This document shows, in pieces, positions 8,336 through 16,997 of a stretch of DNA of 64,000 nucleotides. Origin of the DNA: Sphingobacterium populi (GTDB lineage Bacteria > Bacteroidota > Bacteroidia > Sphingobacteriales > Sphingobacteriaceae). Location: assembly GCF_001586775.1 (NCBI RefSeq), contig NZ_LQXS01000002.1, positions 682,001-746,000 of the forward strand, in the 5' to 3' direction. The position numbers were made by a program, and so were the translations under genes. Below the pieces are notes generated by a model. That model was not told where the DNA came from. It made no database searches and worked only from the letters and a program-made list of their open reading frames with translations. Numbering within the stretch: position 1 is the first letter of the stretch; each line of letters opens with the position of its first letter.

Positions 8336-9305
8336 AGGGTTATGTTAGGAAGTATTTCTTGCCTCGTTATATTTTGTGACTGAGATTTTATACTATCATA
8401 CACTGGATGCTTTGTCAGGATATCAATTTCAACATCATCGGTAATATCGTAATAGGTGCCGAGATCTGTAGGCTTTTTCATATTGAGCACTCGCTTTTTT
8501 CCACCCAGAAATACCTCCGCGCTTAAATCTTGATATTCAAAATTCTCTAATGGAAAGATTTCCATTAAGGTGGTATCTTTCTCTTTGAAGCTCTTGAGAG
8601 TATTTTTGAAAAAGGAAAAGCCATTTTTCTTAGCTTGTACAGATAGGCTGACTTCGAATTCCTCTCCTTTTTCCATATTGAGAAAAGAGTCTTCGTAGTC
8701 AGCAGGTAACCCATGGCGTTTAAATGTCAGCCTTTTCACAATACACTCATCTATTATCTTGTCATATAATGCTGGGACAGATAACTGAGTTATAAAACAT
8801 CTTATATCTGGATTCTTTTGTTCCAAATATTTACGAAACGATTCTTCGAAAAGCTCTTTAAAACCGTACTGTTTGAAGCTCTGGGCAACGAAGAGTATGC
8901 CAGAAGAGTCTGATTCTGGCTGACATAGAGAGAAAAAAAATGAGTTGATGTATATTGATCGGTTTTAATAGTTGCGATCTGAGAAGCTTTTTTGCTCCTA
9001 CCACTAGTTTGAAGTTCATCTATATATCGCTCTTCGCTACTTACGCCCCTTCGAAATAGGCCATTAAGAGTGTTATTGGTGTAGTCTGGATCAAGTTGAT
9101 GGATATAAAGCATTCGCTCGTTGTTCCCGGAAACGTAAGGTGTATCAAAGAACGTAATCATTTCCTGCATCTTCTTTTCAAAGCTGATATTCCCCAACAC
9201 ATCATTCACTTTTAGTAATTCTTTGTCTGAGGTTCCTTTTTCCTTAAAGCGGATTACATAAATATTTAAGTTTACACTTGCTTTTTGTTCTAATTCGTTT
9301 TGCAT
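8332..9305 (-). pseudogene. Cytosolic partner of the membrane protein, frameshifted at an A8 run
   Basis: From ATG 9305 the protein reads sensibly for about 123 residues (to T-S-T-H-F-F-S-L). It then continues sensibly only in the next frame (C-Q-P-E-S-D-S-S-G-I-L-F-V-A-Q-S-F), running to a TGA at 8332. The switch lies at eight consecutive A residues on the plus strand (8933-8940). Corrected, it is one soluble protein of about 324 residues with no signal peptide or membrane segment. The family was not recognised. Possible explanations are a real mutation, a sequencing error, or programmed slippage on the homopolymer. Confidence 0.6.
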
Positions 9306-9731
9306 TGGAGATTGGTTAGATTTTGACTAAAAATATTTTATTTTCTGAACATTTCCTAATTATAGGATCGAAGTAATAGCATAAAACTTAATTATCATTG
9401 ACTCAAATCTTATCTTAAAGATGACCAAGGAACTTGTTGAAATGCTTGTTAGCCTAGACGATCCTATTGGTATCGGACTACAAAAGATGCTAATTAAAAT
9501 ATGAACTTATCATCATGAAAGCCTTGAAAACATCACGCCAGCGGGAAGTATTTCTTGAAAAAATCTGCTATAAACGGACGCAAATTTTAGTTTTTTATAC
9601 AATTTCACAGTATTCTGACTTACAAAATGACAAAATGGGAAACTCAGGTTTTATGGGTATATTTGGCGTTGATATAAAGCTTGTTTATATTTAAGAATTG
9701 TTATAATTATCACTCAATAAAATATTATTAT
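9306..9731. other. Intergenic region between the membrane operon and ietA
   Basis: The two operons diverge here. Two very short frames are open on the plus strand (ATG 9421, 27 codons; ATG 9515, about 59 codons), but neither has a recognisable family or a strong ribosome-binding site. The region probably holds both promoters. Confidence 0.4.
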
Positions 9732-10730
9732 ATGAACCAGGACTTGATGATCAGATTGTTCCGTTCCATAGATGGAGAACCAAAGGATGATATTGTCAAA
9801 GTCGCCCAGTTCATTATTGATGATGAACGTAAGAAGGGACATTCCAAATTAGCTGAACGTCTTAAAAATATACTCGATAAAAATATTAGTTCTCACCAGT
9901 CATTTAAAGGTGAACTTAAAAATATTCTAGGTAGCAACATAAGTATCCCTACTGACAAAAGAAATAATATTCCGCTAGCCACAGAGGTAGCTAGAGATCA
10001 ACTTAGATATGAGATGGTGTTATCACCAGAAGTTGAGCAAAAGATCAAGCGAATAGAAAATGAATATGTAGCGCGTGAACGTTTGGCTCATTTTGGCTTA
10101 AAGCCTCGTAAACGAATCTTGTTGCACGGATCTCCGGGCTGTGGGAAAAGTATGAGTGCTGAGCGTATTGCGTGGAATATCGGTCTTCCTTTTCTTAAAG
10201 TAAAGTTTGAAGCGATTATCTCATCTTATCTCGGAGAATCGGCCGCAAATTTGAAGTCACTATTCGAAGCAATCAAAAACTATCCATGCGTGTTGCTATT
10301 AGATGAGTTTGACTTTATTGCTAAAGCTCGGGATAATAAACAGGATGTTGGGGAGATGCACCGTGTGGTAAATATTCTGTTGAATGTATTGGAAGATTAC
10401 GACGCACCAGGAATAATAATTGCGACAACTAACTTAGAAGGATCAATAGATAGAGCGCTGTTTAGAAGATTTGATGACATCATTGAAATGCCGAAGCCGG
10501 GTAAATTGGAAATTGCCGATATATTGAAATCTACACTAGGATCCATTAATGTTTCTAAAGAAGTGAAATGGGAAAATCTAGCGGAAAAGATGCAAGGATT
10601 CTCCGCCGCGTTGATCGTTAAGATTGCTAATGATGCAGCAAAACTTGCTGTAATTAAAGGTAAAGATCTTATTGAACTCCGATATTTTGAGGAATCACTA
10701 AACGAAAATCAATTATACATAAAGTCTTAA
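9732..10730 (+). CDS. ietA: AAA-family ATPase of an ietAS-type defence pair
   Basis: This is a 332-residue AAA+ ATPase. It has Walker A G-S-P-G-C-G-K-S (133-140), Walker B V-L-L-L-D-E-F-D (187-194), sensor 1 I-I-I-A-T-T-N (228-234) and an Arg finger R-A-L-F-R-R-F-D (241-248). The N-terminal 100 residues are helical and presumably bind the partner. ATG 9732 is preferred to the upstream TTG 9681. The next gene, a subtilase, starts three bases after this stop. AAA ATPase plus subtilisin-like protease is the composition of IetAS, first described as a plasmid-incompatibility function and later listed among anti-phage systems. The ATPase probably controls or feeds the protease. Confidence 0.85.
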   Translation: MNQDLMIRLFRSIDGEPKDDIVKVAQFIIDDERKKGHSKLAERLKNILDKNISSHQSFKGELKNILGSNISIPTDKRNNIPLATEVARDQLRYEMVLSPEVEQKIKRIENEYVARERLAHFGLKPRKRILLHGSPGCGKSMSAERIAWNIGLPFLKVKFEAIISSYLGESAANLKSLFEAIKNYPCVLLLDEFDFIAKARDNKQDVGEMHRVVNILLNVLEDYDAPGIIIATTNLEGSIDRALFRRFDDIIEMPKPGKLEIADILKSTLGSINVSKEVKWENLAEKMQGFSAALIVKIANDAAKLAVIKGKDLIELRYFEESLNENQLYIKS

Positions 10731-10733
10731 GGA

Positions 10734-13253
10734 ATGCCAGATTTCCCTCATCTACCCTTGATTCAGCAAATTACAGGTACACATAAACCTCCCAAAGGAG
10801 GAGGGAATAACGCTCTAAATCCAATAACAAGTGATAATCTTAGAGACCGCAATCAACACGGTACGCGCTTGAGAACTGTTGCCGAAAATATCAAAGATGA
10901 AAGGGAAAGAGCTATTCAAGCGCGTAGAAATGATGGTCTGCCGGATATTCCCGGAGAAGATGCGATTCCCATATTTTTACAGGTTGATACTAGCTTATTT
11001 AATATTGAATCGCTTAAGGGACTAGGTATTGAGATAATTTCGGAAGAAGAGGATGGATTTATTATTGGTGCAAGCGCTGACGGGTTTTCGTCACTCTTCT
11101 CAAAGATTGATAAATTTATAGCTGAGGACGGGAAGTTTAAGAATCAAGCCGCTCAATTATGGCAAATTGTTGATGGAGACCAATGGCGTCCAAAACAGAT
11201 ACTTTCTGAAGAATTGTTTGAAAAATGGCCGACAATCGTGGATGAAGACCGCTTTACAGTTGATGTATCTGTTGCGTGCTACTTAAGCAAGCCCGATCAG
11301 CCTGAGAAAGAAAAAAATGAAGATGATCAGCGGTATAATAAGAGATTGGATAATTGGCGGACTAAAGTACAGGAAGTAGATATTTTAAAATCCAATCTAG
11401 CTGATGAACGTGAACAGTCTATTAAACAATTTTTTCAGGTATATGACGCAGATATAGATCCTGAATATGTTGAGTTTGATGACAGCTTTTGTTTTAGGGT
11501 AACTTTATCAGGTCAAGCTCTAAGAGATTTTGTGGTCAACTATCCGTATGTGTTCGAGATCGTCGAGTTTACAGAGATTGCTCCTCCTATAATTATCGAT
11601 GGAGAAGAGGTTGATCATGACCTAGAGATTTTAGCGCCAAGCGCGGATGCGCCTAAGATTTGTGTTATAGATAGTGGAATACAGGAGAATCATCGTTTGC
11701 TGGCACCTGCTATTATTACGGCGGAGTCTGTGAATTATGATCCGTTTGATAATACAACGGCAGATCTATTTGCCCCTGGAGGCCATGGGACAAGAATTGC
11801 AGGTGCAATTCTTTATGGTGATAACATTCCAATAAATGGACAGCACCAATTGCACTGCTTCATTCAGAACGCAAGGGTTTTAAATAGCGATAATAGAATG
11901 TCTTCTAAACTTTATGAACCAGCTTTGATGGAGAGTATTGTTGAAGATTTCGACTCGTGCAAAGTTTTCAATTTGTCAATCAATACCACTGCACCTTGTC
12001 GCGTGACACATATGTCGCCTTGGGCTGCAAGCATTGACCAATTGTCACATGAACAAAATGTGCTTTTTATTGTTTCCGCAGGCAATATATCGCCGTCAAC
12101 AGGGAAGCGGAATAATCCAGGCATTGTAGAGCATATCGCGAATGGAAGAAATTATCCGCAATATCTTTTAGATCCAGCCTGTCGTGTGGCAAATCCAGCG
12201 CAAAGTAAATTTGCTATTACCGTGGGAGCAGTCTGCTTAGGAGACTTCGAAGATTTGGATAGAAAATCATTTGGACAGCGGGATGCGATTTCCGCTTTCT
12301 CCAGAACAGGTTTGGGGATGTGGGGAGGTATAAAACCTGAAGTGGTGGAATATGGCGGCGATTGGGTTAGGCAAAAGAATGGCATCCCAAATTTAACAAT
12401 TGAAAGTTCGATTACCCCTTTGCTTATTAGGGCTGGCGGTACTGGAGTAGACAGGGCAGCTGTTGGAACCTCTTTCTCTACCCCTAAAGTGACACACATA
12501 GCTTCAAAACTACAAGCACAGTTTCCAGAAGAAAATGCCCTTTTATATAAAACCCTAATAATTCAGTCTGCAAGATTACCTGAGAATATGTATAGAAGGC
12601 CCACATTAAACATAATTAGGACACTCGGTTACGGAATTCCTAATGTAGAAAGGGCAACATCGAATTCTGAAAGAAGGGTGACCTTGATTGAAGGTTCTAC
12701 AGTAAAAGCTAAACAAGCAAACCTATATACGATAAATATTCCTCAGGAACTGAGACGGCCAGGGGAGGATTTTGATATTTTGATCGAGGTCACACTTTGT
12801 TACACAGCTAAACCGCGTAGGACTCGGAAGAAAACCCAATCCTATCTCTCATCATGGTTGTCTTGGGAGTCTTCTAAATTTGGTGAGCTATTTGACGCTT
12901 TTAAAGCAAGGGTATTGAAAAATATTGAAAACCCCTTTGCAGATGATCAAGAAGATAATGAATCAGTCAAATGGTTTATTTGGTCTAGTCCGACTTGGGG
13001 AACTGTAAAGAATTTAAAAAGGCAAGACAGCGCTACACAAAAGGATTGGGTAATTGTTAAATCCAATGCTTTACCAGAGCAGCTTTCATTTGCGGTAATT
13101 GGACATAAAGGTTGGGAGAATGATCTATCTGAAGAAATTCCATTTTCCTTTGCAGTCAGCTTTGAAGCACTTGGAGGAGAACTAGAAATTTATGAAAAAA
13201 TTCGTGCGAGCAACGAGATTCAAATCGAAGAACAGATAGAGGCTCGTATTTGA
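10734..13253 (+). CDS. ietS: Subtilisin-like (S8) serine protease of an ietAS-type defence pair
   Basis: This is an 839-residue protein without a signal peptide, so it acts in the cytosol. A charged N-terminal region of about 300 residues precedes the S8 domain. The catalytic residues are in order: Asp313 (V-I-D-S-G), His351 (G-H-G-T), oxyanion Asn451 (S-A-G-N) and Ser580 (G-T-S-F-S-T-P). About 200 further residues follow the domain and may form a beta-rich partner or substrate domain. The start codon lies three bases after the ATPase stop, so the pair is one transcription unit and probably translationally coupled. All catalytic residues being intact argues for a working protease. Its target is unknown. 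Confidence 0.88.
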   Translation: MPDFPHLPLIQQITGTHKPPKGGGNNALNPITSDNLRDRNQHGTRLRTVAENIKDERERAIQARRNDGLPDIPGEDAIPIFLQVDTSLFNIESLKGLGIEIISEEEDGFIIGASADGFSSLFSKIDKFIAEDGKFKNQAAQLWQIVDGDQWRPKQILSEELFEKWPTIVDEDRFTVDVSVACYLSKPDQPEKEKNEDDQRYNKRLDNWRTKVQEVDILKSNLADEREQSIKQFFQVYDADIDPEYVEFDDSFCFRVTLSGQALRDFVVNYPYVFEIVEFTEIAPPIIIDGEEVDHDLEILAPSADAPKICVIDSGIQENHRLLAPAIITAESVNYDPFDNTTADLFAPGGHGTRIAGAILYGDNIPINGQHQLHCFIQNARVLNSDNRMSSKLYEPALMESIVEDFDSCKVFNLSINTTAPCRVTHMSPWAASIDQLSHEQNVLFIVSAGNISPSTGKRNNPGIVEHIANGRNYPQYLLDPACRVANPAQSKFAITVGAVCLGDFEDLDRKSFGQRDAISAFSRTGLGMWGGIKPEVVEYGGDWVRQKNGIPNLTIESSITPLLIRAGGTGVDRAAVGTSFSTPKVTHIASKLQAQFPEENALLYKTLIIQSARLPENMYRRPTLNIIRTLGYGIPNVERATSNSERRVTLIEGSTVKAKQANLYTINIPQELRRPGEDFDILIEVTLCYTAKPRRTRKKTQSYLSSWLSWESSKFGELFDAFKARVLKNIENPFADDQEDNESVKWFIWSSPTWGTVKNLKRQDSATQKDWVIVKSNALPEQLSFAVIGHKGWENDLSEEIPFSFAVSFEALGGELEIYEKIRASNEIQIEEQIEARI

Positions 13254-13342
13254 TGTAAACCTATTTTAGGACTAGTCAGCAGAGCAAGCGGAAGTAGGGC
13301 AGAGCCTCACTTTTACAGCTTGATGCGTTGCAATCGCGCTTT

Positions 13343-13365
13343 GAAGTATCCTCCGGGGATACTTC
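13343..13365 (+). terminator. Hairpin downstream of ietS
   Basis: A perfect 9-bp stem, GAAGTATCC/GGATACTTC, with a five-base loop lies 90 bp after the ietS stop. Only a weak T-rich tail follows. Confidence 0.55.
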
Positions 13366-13397
13366 TGTTGTATTAAGATGAATTGAGGATGATTTTA

Positions 13398-13417
13398 GGT
13401 ATACTTACAAGTATACC
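13398..13417. repeat. Perfect 20-bp inverted repeat at the edge of the right recombinase repeat
   Basis: GGTATACTT-AC-AAGTATACC is a nearly perfect palindrome ending one base before the conserved motif at 13418. It may be a recombinase half-site pair or a second terminator. Confidence 0.5.
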
Positions 13418-13545
13418 GTCGTTTTATGTGACAAAAATAATAGATTCGCCGATGATCTATTTCCAACACCATATATTGTCTCAAAATGTTGTTTCACAAA
13501 TCTATGTTTCATAAATAAGCATACCATACGTTTTTATGAAAATAG
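13416..13545 (+). repeat. Inverted repeat, right copy (recombinase upstream region)
   Basis: This is the reverse complement of the left copy at 347-476, and both lie directly upstream of a decayed recombinase start. Together they bracket about 13 kb containing uvrA, the SIR2-like gene, the IS, the membrane operon and ietAS. Confidence 0.7.
13418..13433 (-). repeat. Dispersed 16-bp motif, copy 2 (TGTCACATAAAACGAC)
   Basis: This copy is in reverse orientation relative to all the others, as expected from its place in the inverted right repeat. Confidence 0.55.
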
Positions 13546-13704
13546 GATTTACCAGGGTCAGTACCTAAGGATCAGAATTTAAACATGCAGATCGATGTAT
13601 TGAAAAATGTTGGTTGCGAAATCATTTTAGATGAGAAGATTTTAGGAAAATCAAAAGAACGCCCCGAGCTTTTAAAGTTCTTAGAAAAGTTAAGTGTTGT
13701 TTGA
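13536..13704 (+). pseudogene. Truncated serine recombinase (resolvase/invertase N-terminus)
   Basis: ATG 13536 gives M-K-I-G-F-T-R-V-S-T. This is the resolvase start, including the Ser position and the Arg of the active-site R-V-S block. After one extra T (13566) it continues K-D-Q-N-L-N-M-Q-I-D-V-L, then K-E-R-P-E-L-L-K-F-L-E-K-L, ending at a TGA at 13702. About 56 of roughly 190 residues remain; the rest of the catalytic domain and the DNA-binding domain are missing. It marks the right edge of the defence segment, mirrored by the remnant at 283-356. Confidence 0.75.
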
Positions 13705-13732
13705 TGCCTTAATTGGTTCTCCCTTAAAATTA

Positions 13733-14746
13733 CTAATTTATTATAACACATTTATCCCCTTTTGGTACATTGATGATCATCTCATATTTGTCAGATAATT
13801 GATCCATTGGACGGTAAATCAAGTTTTTACTATATTCGTGGATTTGATCAGAAACACCAATCACACAATACTTTTCCCCGTATTTTTCATTCAAGAAAAC
13901 TCCCAGTTTCTTTGGTCCTTTAAAAAATGGATCTTTTTCAAGATGAAAATTAGCTGCCCAAATTAAAACTCTTGATTTTCCATCGATGTAAGGAGTCAAG
14001 TTTTTATACATGATAGAATCCCTAGGAAACATCGGATTATCCCACAATGTAGTAAACTGTTCAAGTTCATTGAATAGTCTTTGGTTTGCATCATTACAAA
14101 TTTCGTCCTTCAAATTTTCTATATTACTCTGTGCAATTTGTAAACGCTTAATCCATGGTTGGGAAGTTATAATCATAATATTACTATCGATAACAGAGCG
14201 CATTGAACTATCAAGTAAAGCTTTAGTTTGATCAATTTTTTCGATTTGGTGTTTTGAAGAATATACCTTTAGCTTCTCAAGCGGTAAGGAATAATTTTGA
14301 AAATCTATGCCCACCAATTTGATTGTTTTGTTATGCGAATGATTATAATCTTTAAGCCATTCCATAAATTCTACTATTTCCGAACAATTATATAGCCCTG
14401 CTTCTTGTAAAGCATATGGCTCATTAAGCGCAGTCAATGCTTGTGGTAGATCAATTGTAAGCTTTCCATAGATATAATCATTTAAAAGAGCTGTCGCGTT
14501 TAAAGACGCTTCAAGAGCTATAATATCAATTGATTTATTATTAATCAGATATTTAACAACTTCAACTTTTGTATTATAATATCCCTTGTAAAAATGCTCA
14601 GCTTCACCCAGCCCAATTATTGTGTGACTGTTTGTTTTATTAAGTATCTTATCATAATCCTTTTGAGATAATGTCTGAGCGGTACAGACTCCAAATAGAA
14701 AAGGCAGTATGAACGTTGAAAAAGTAATAGTTGTAATAAATTTCAT
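13733..14746 (-). CDS. Secreted erythromycin-esterase-family protein
   Basis: The N-terminus is a signal peptide (basic start, hydrophobic core, cleavage after C-T-A-Q). The body has the erythromycin-esterase-like fold signatures: I-I-G-L-G-E-A-E-H-F (near 43-52, with the Glu and His used in catalysis), D-I-I-A-L-E-A (about 75-81), and V-G-I-D-F-Q (about 145-150). Some members hydrolyse the macrolide lactone, but many Bacteroidota relatives have unknown substrates, so macrolide resistance should not be assumed. At 337 residues it is shorter than EreA/EreB (about 400). One dispersed motif copy lies just upstream (14877). Confidence 0.75.
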   Translation of the reverse strand: MKFITTITFSTFILPFLFGVCTAQTLSQKDYDKILNKTNSHTIIGLGEAEHFYKGYYNTKVEVVKYLINNKSIDIIALEASLNATALLNDYIYGKLTIDLPQALTALNEPYALQEAGLYNCSEIVEFMEWLKDYNHSHNKTIKLVGIDFQNYSLPLEKLKVYSSKHQIEKIDQTKALLDSSMRSVIDSNIMIITSQPWIKRLQIAQSNIENLKDEICNDANQRLFNELEQFTTLWDNPMFPRDSIMYKNLTPYIDGKSRVLIWAANFHLEKDPFFKGPKKLGVFLNEKYGEKYCVIGVSDQIHEYSKNLIYRPMDQLSDKYEMIINVPKGDKCVIIN

Positions 14747-14876
14747 GGATATGCTTAAATAGTTTCATTGTATGATGAGAAAAAGATGTATTTTCCATAA
14801 AGGTTTTTGACGAAATTGATGGAAGATTTAGGTACTTACATCATCATGTTTATAGAAGGGATGGACACCAGAAAAG

Positions 14877-14892
14877 TGTCTCACAAAACGAA
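14877..14892 (+). repeat. Dispersed 16-bp motif, copy 3 (TGTCTCACAAAACGAA)
   Basis: This is an exact consensus copy, between the esterase start and the end of the AraC gene. Confidence 0.6.
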
Positions 14893-14957
14893 GGAATGTG
14901 ATTACTGAAGTGAAATATTAATAATAAATATGATCCAGCAATTACTGAGCTGAAAAA

Positions 14958-15853
14958 TTAAAGTGCCTTGTTCCGAAAATTAGATGGACTGATTCCCGTA
15001 TATTTTTTAAACACTCTAGAAAAGTGTTCTTGACTTTTATAACCCAATTCCCAAGCCAAACTGGCTATACTGTTCCTACCGCTCAAAAGATTATCCTTAG
15101 ATATTTCAATCACTTTTGATTGAATGTATTGTTGAGCAGTGCAACCTGTATGACTCTTAATCAGTTCACCGAAGTATTTAGGTGATAAGTTTATTTGTGA
15201 AGCAAAATAACTGACCGTAGGCAGGCCTAACTGCATGCCTGAGCCAGTTTCATAATAATTATTTAGTATCTTTTCGAAGTTTGCCAAAATATCATTTTCT
15301 CTCTCCGCAGATCTATTTCCAACTTGTCTTTCATAATAAAAATTACAATAGTCTAGTATTAGAGCTATATATCCTCTAATCAAGTTTAATTTGTGGCCTT
15401 TGTATACACCGGAAAGCTCTTTAATCTGTCTAAAAAGAGAAAGTATTAACAATTGTTCATTTTTTGTTATGCTGACACTGTTATAAACGGAGTAGGCAAA
15501 ATATTTATATTGGCGTATTTTTTTGCTAAATGAGACCCGTCTAAAATGGATGGATGGAAAAATAATGCTGTCCCTTTGATCTCCCCTTGTGGGATGTCAG
15601 TCAATTTCATGATTTGGCCGGGAGCTGTAAATGCTATAGAATCTTTGTCATACTGGTACACATTTGTACCATAAAGTAGTTTTCCGCATCGATCTATAAT
15701 AAGATAAATTCCATAAAACCCTAAATTGATTTTTTTATCGGACAATGAGCAAAGATGTTCCCATTCCAAGACAGCGATGGAGCTTTCCCCATCCTCGCTC
15801 CCAAGGTTCTTCTTTAAAGTCTGAAGATTACTTATGATTTTGATATCACTCAT
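14958..15853 (-). pseudogene. AraC-family transcription regulator, frameshifted at a T7 run
   Basis: From ATG 15853 the N-terminal sensor domain reads for about 110 residues. It runs out of frame at seven T residues (15518-15524); adding one base restores K-K-I-R-Q-Y-K-Y-F-A-Y-S-V-Y and joins it to the C-terminal part. That part carries the twin helix-turn-helix of AraC proteins (S-P-K-Y-F-G-E-L-I-K and the signature G-Y-K-S-Q-E-H-F-S-R-V-F-K-K-Y-T-G). Corrected length is about 298 residues. It is divergent from the reductase gene at 15967, the usual arrangement for a regulator and its target. Confidence 0.75.
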
Positions 15854-15966
15854 AGCGAATAATTAATCCAGTGATTTTACCGTAAAAATGGCAAAATAAA
15901 CCGTAATTGGTCATGGTAGATCCTTATCTGAACGTCATAATTTTGTTTAAGATTCAAAAAAAAGAA

Positions 15967-16680
15967 ATGGAAAGAAAAATTGTATGCCACATGGTATCGA
16001 GTGTCGATGGGCGCCTCCATCCAGATCGTTATACCGAATTGTATAGTAACGCTGAGAAAGATTACTCTACACAGCTGTACCTGGAAGAAAACAAAAGGCT
16101 AGCGATGGACGCTTGGATAGTAGGTAGAGCATCTGTTGCAGGACTTGTGGAAATGGATGTCTCAACGAATGATAGACCTGAAGAACTTGACGCTTTCGAA
16201 GATTTTGCAGCCGAAAGAAAAGACAATAAAGCAGTTGTGGTATTTGATTCCAAAGGCTCATTAAAATTTATCGAAAATACAATAATGGGTGACCACATAA
16301 TTGTTGTGCTGGGAAAAAAGGTTATGGCAAGCCACGTAGAATATCTTAGAAAAAAAGGTATATCGTACATATTTGCGGGAGATGATGGTTACGATATCGA
16401 GCTTGCTTTGGAGCACCTAGCCCAAAAATTCAATTTACACACATTTGCTCTTGTCTGTGGTGGAACTATCAATGGATCTTTCCTAAAAACCGGACTGATT
16501 GATGAACTGTACCTACAGGTTTATCCGGGAGTGGACGGTATGTCAGGAGTATCATCTATATTCGAATACAGAGGTGATAACGAGGGGGAAGAACCTGCAA
16601 GTGGTCAAAAACTGGAGCTCTTGGATATCGACAAGAAAGATCATGGGGTAGTTTATCTAAGATATAGATTTCACAAATAA
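15967..16680 (+). CDS. RibD C-terminal/dihydrofolate-reductase-like oxidoreductase
   Basis: This 237-residue protein of the RibD_C fold uses NADPH. Visible landmarks are S-V-D-G-R-L near the N-terminus (family S-x-D-G), the glycine-rich L-V-C-G-G-T-I-N-G-S-F-L (about 172-183), and L-I-D-E-L-Y-L-Q-V-Y-P-G. Such proteins in Bacteroidota are annotated as dihydrofolate-reductase-family or pyrimidine reductases, mostly without known substrate. ATG 15967 matches the family start; the open frame extends back to 15907. A broken AraC regulator is divergently transcribed 113 bp away, and a clear terminator follows. Confidence 0.8.
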   Translation: MERKIVCHMVSSVDGRLHPDRYTELYSNAEKDYSTQLYLEENKRLAMDAWIVGRASVAGLVEMDVSTNDRPEELDAFEDFAAERKDNKAVVVFDSKGSLKFIENTIMGDHIIVVLGKKVMASHVEYLRKKGISYIFAGDDGYDIELALEHLAQKFNLHTFALVCGGTINGSFLKTGLIDELYLQVYPGVDGMSGVSSIFEYRGDNEGEEPASGQKLELLDIDKKDHGVVYLRYRFHK

Positions 16681-16752
16681 AAACCAACCTATCTTTTAAG
16701 GGCTTTTTGGATAATTTGAAACAAAATTAGCAATAAGGCCACTGCTTAATAT

Positions 16753-16783
16753 AAATGCCCCAATACATATATTCGGGCATTTT
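16753..16783. terminator. Rho-independent terminator after the RibD-like gene
   Basis: The stem AAATGCCC/GGGCATTT has a 14-base loop and a T-rich right side. The A/T flanks make it usable from both directions, so it could also serve the minus-strand lipoprotein pseudogene. Confidence 0.7.
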
Positions 16784-16997
16784 AACTTATGTAATATCCC
16801 CTAAAAACAGCTACACATATTAATGTAGATTTATAATTTAGATGTAGTGAAAAAGAGTAAATTAAGCGAGTTGTAAGTTTACCCAGAATCCCACAGAGCT
16901 AATTAGAAATGGTTACAACTTTTATCAGAGTGTTGTCTTACAAGACGAACAGATAAAATGGTACAACAGAAATTGTTTGACACAGAAGGATACAGGA

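Noticed and set aside
9421..9694. Two short plus-strand frames upstream of ietA
   Set aside because: 27 and about 59 codons, no recognised family and no clear translation signal.
13733..14746. Calling the erythromycin-esterase-like gene a macrolide resistance gene
   Set aside because: Many Bacteroidota members of the family have other substrates; sequence motifs alone do not show macrolide hydrolysis.
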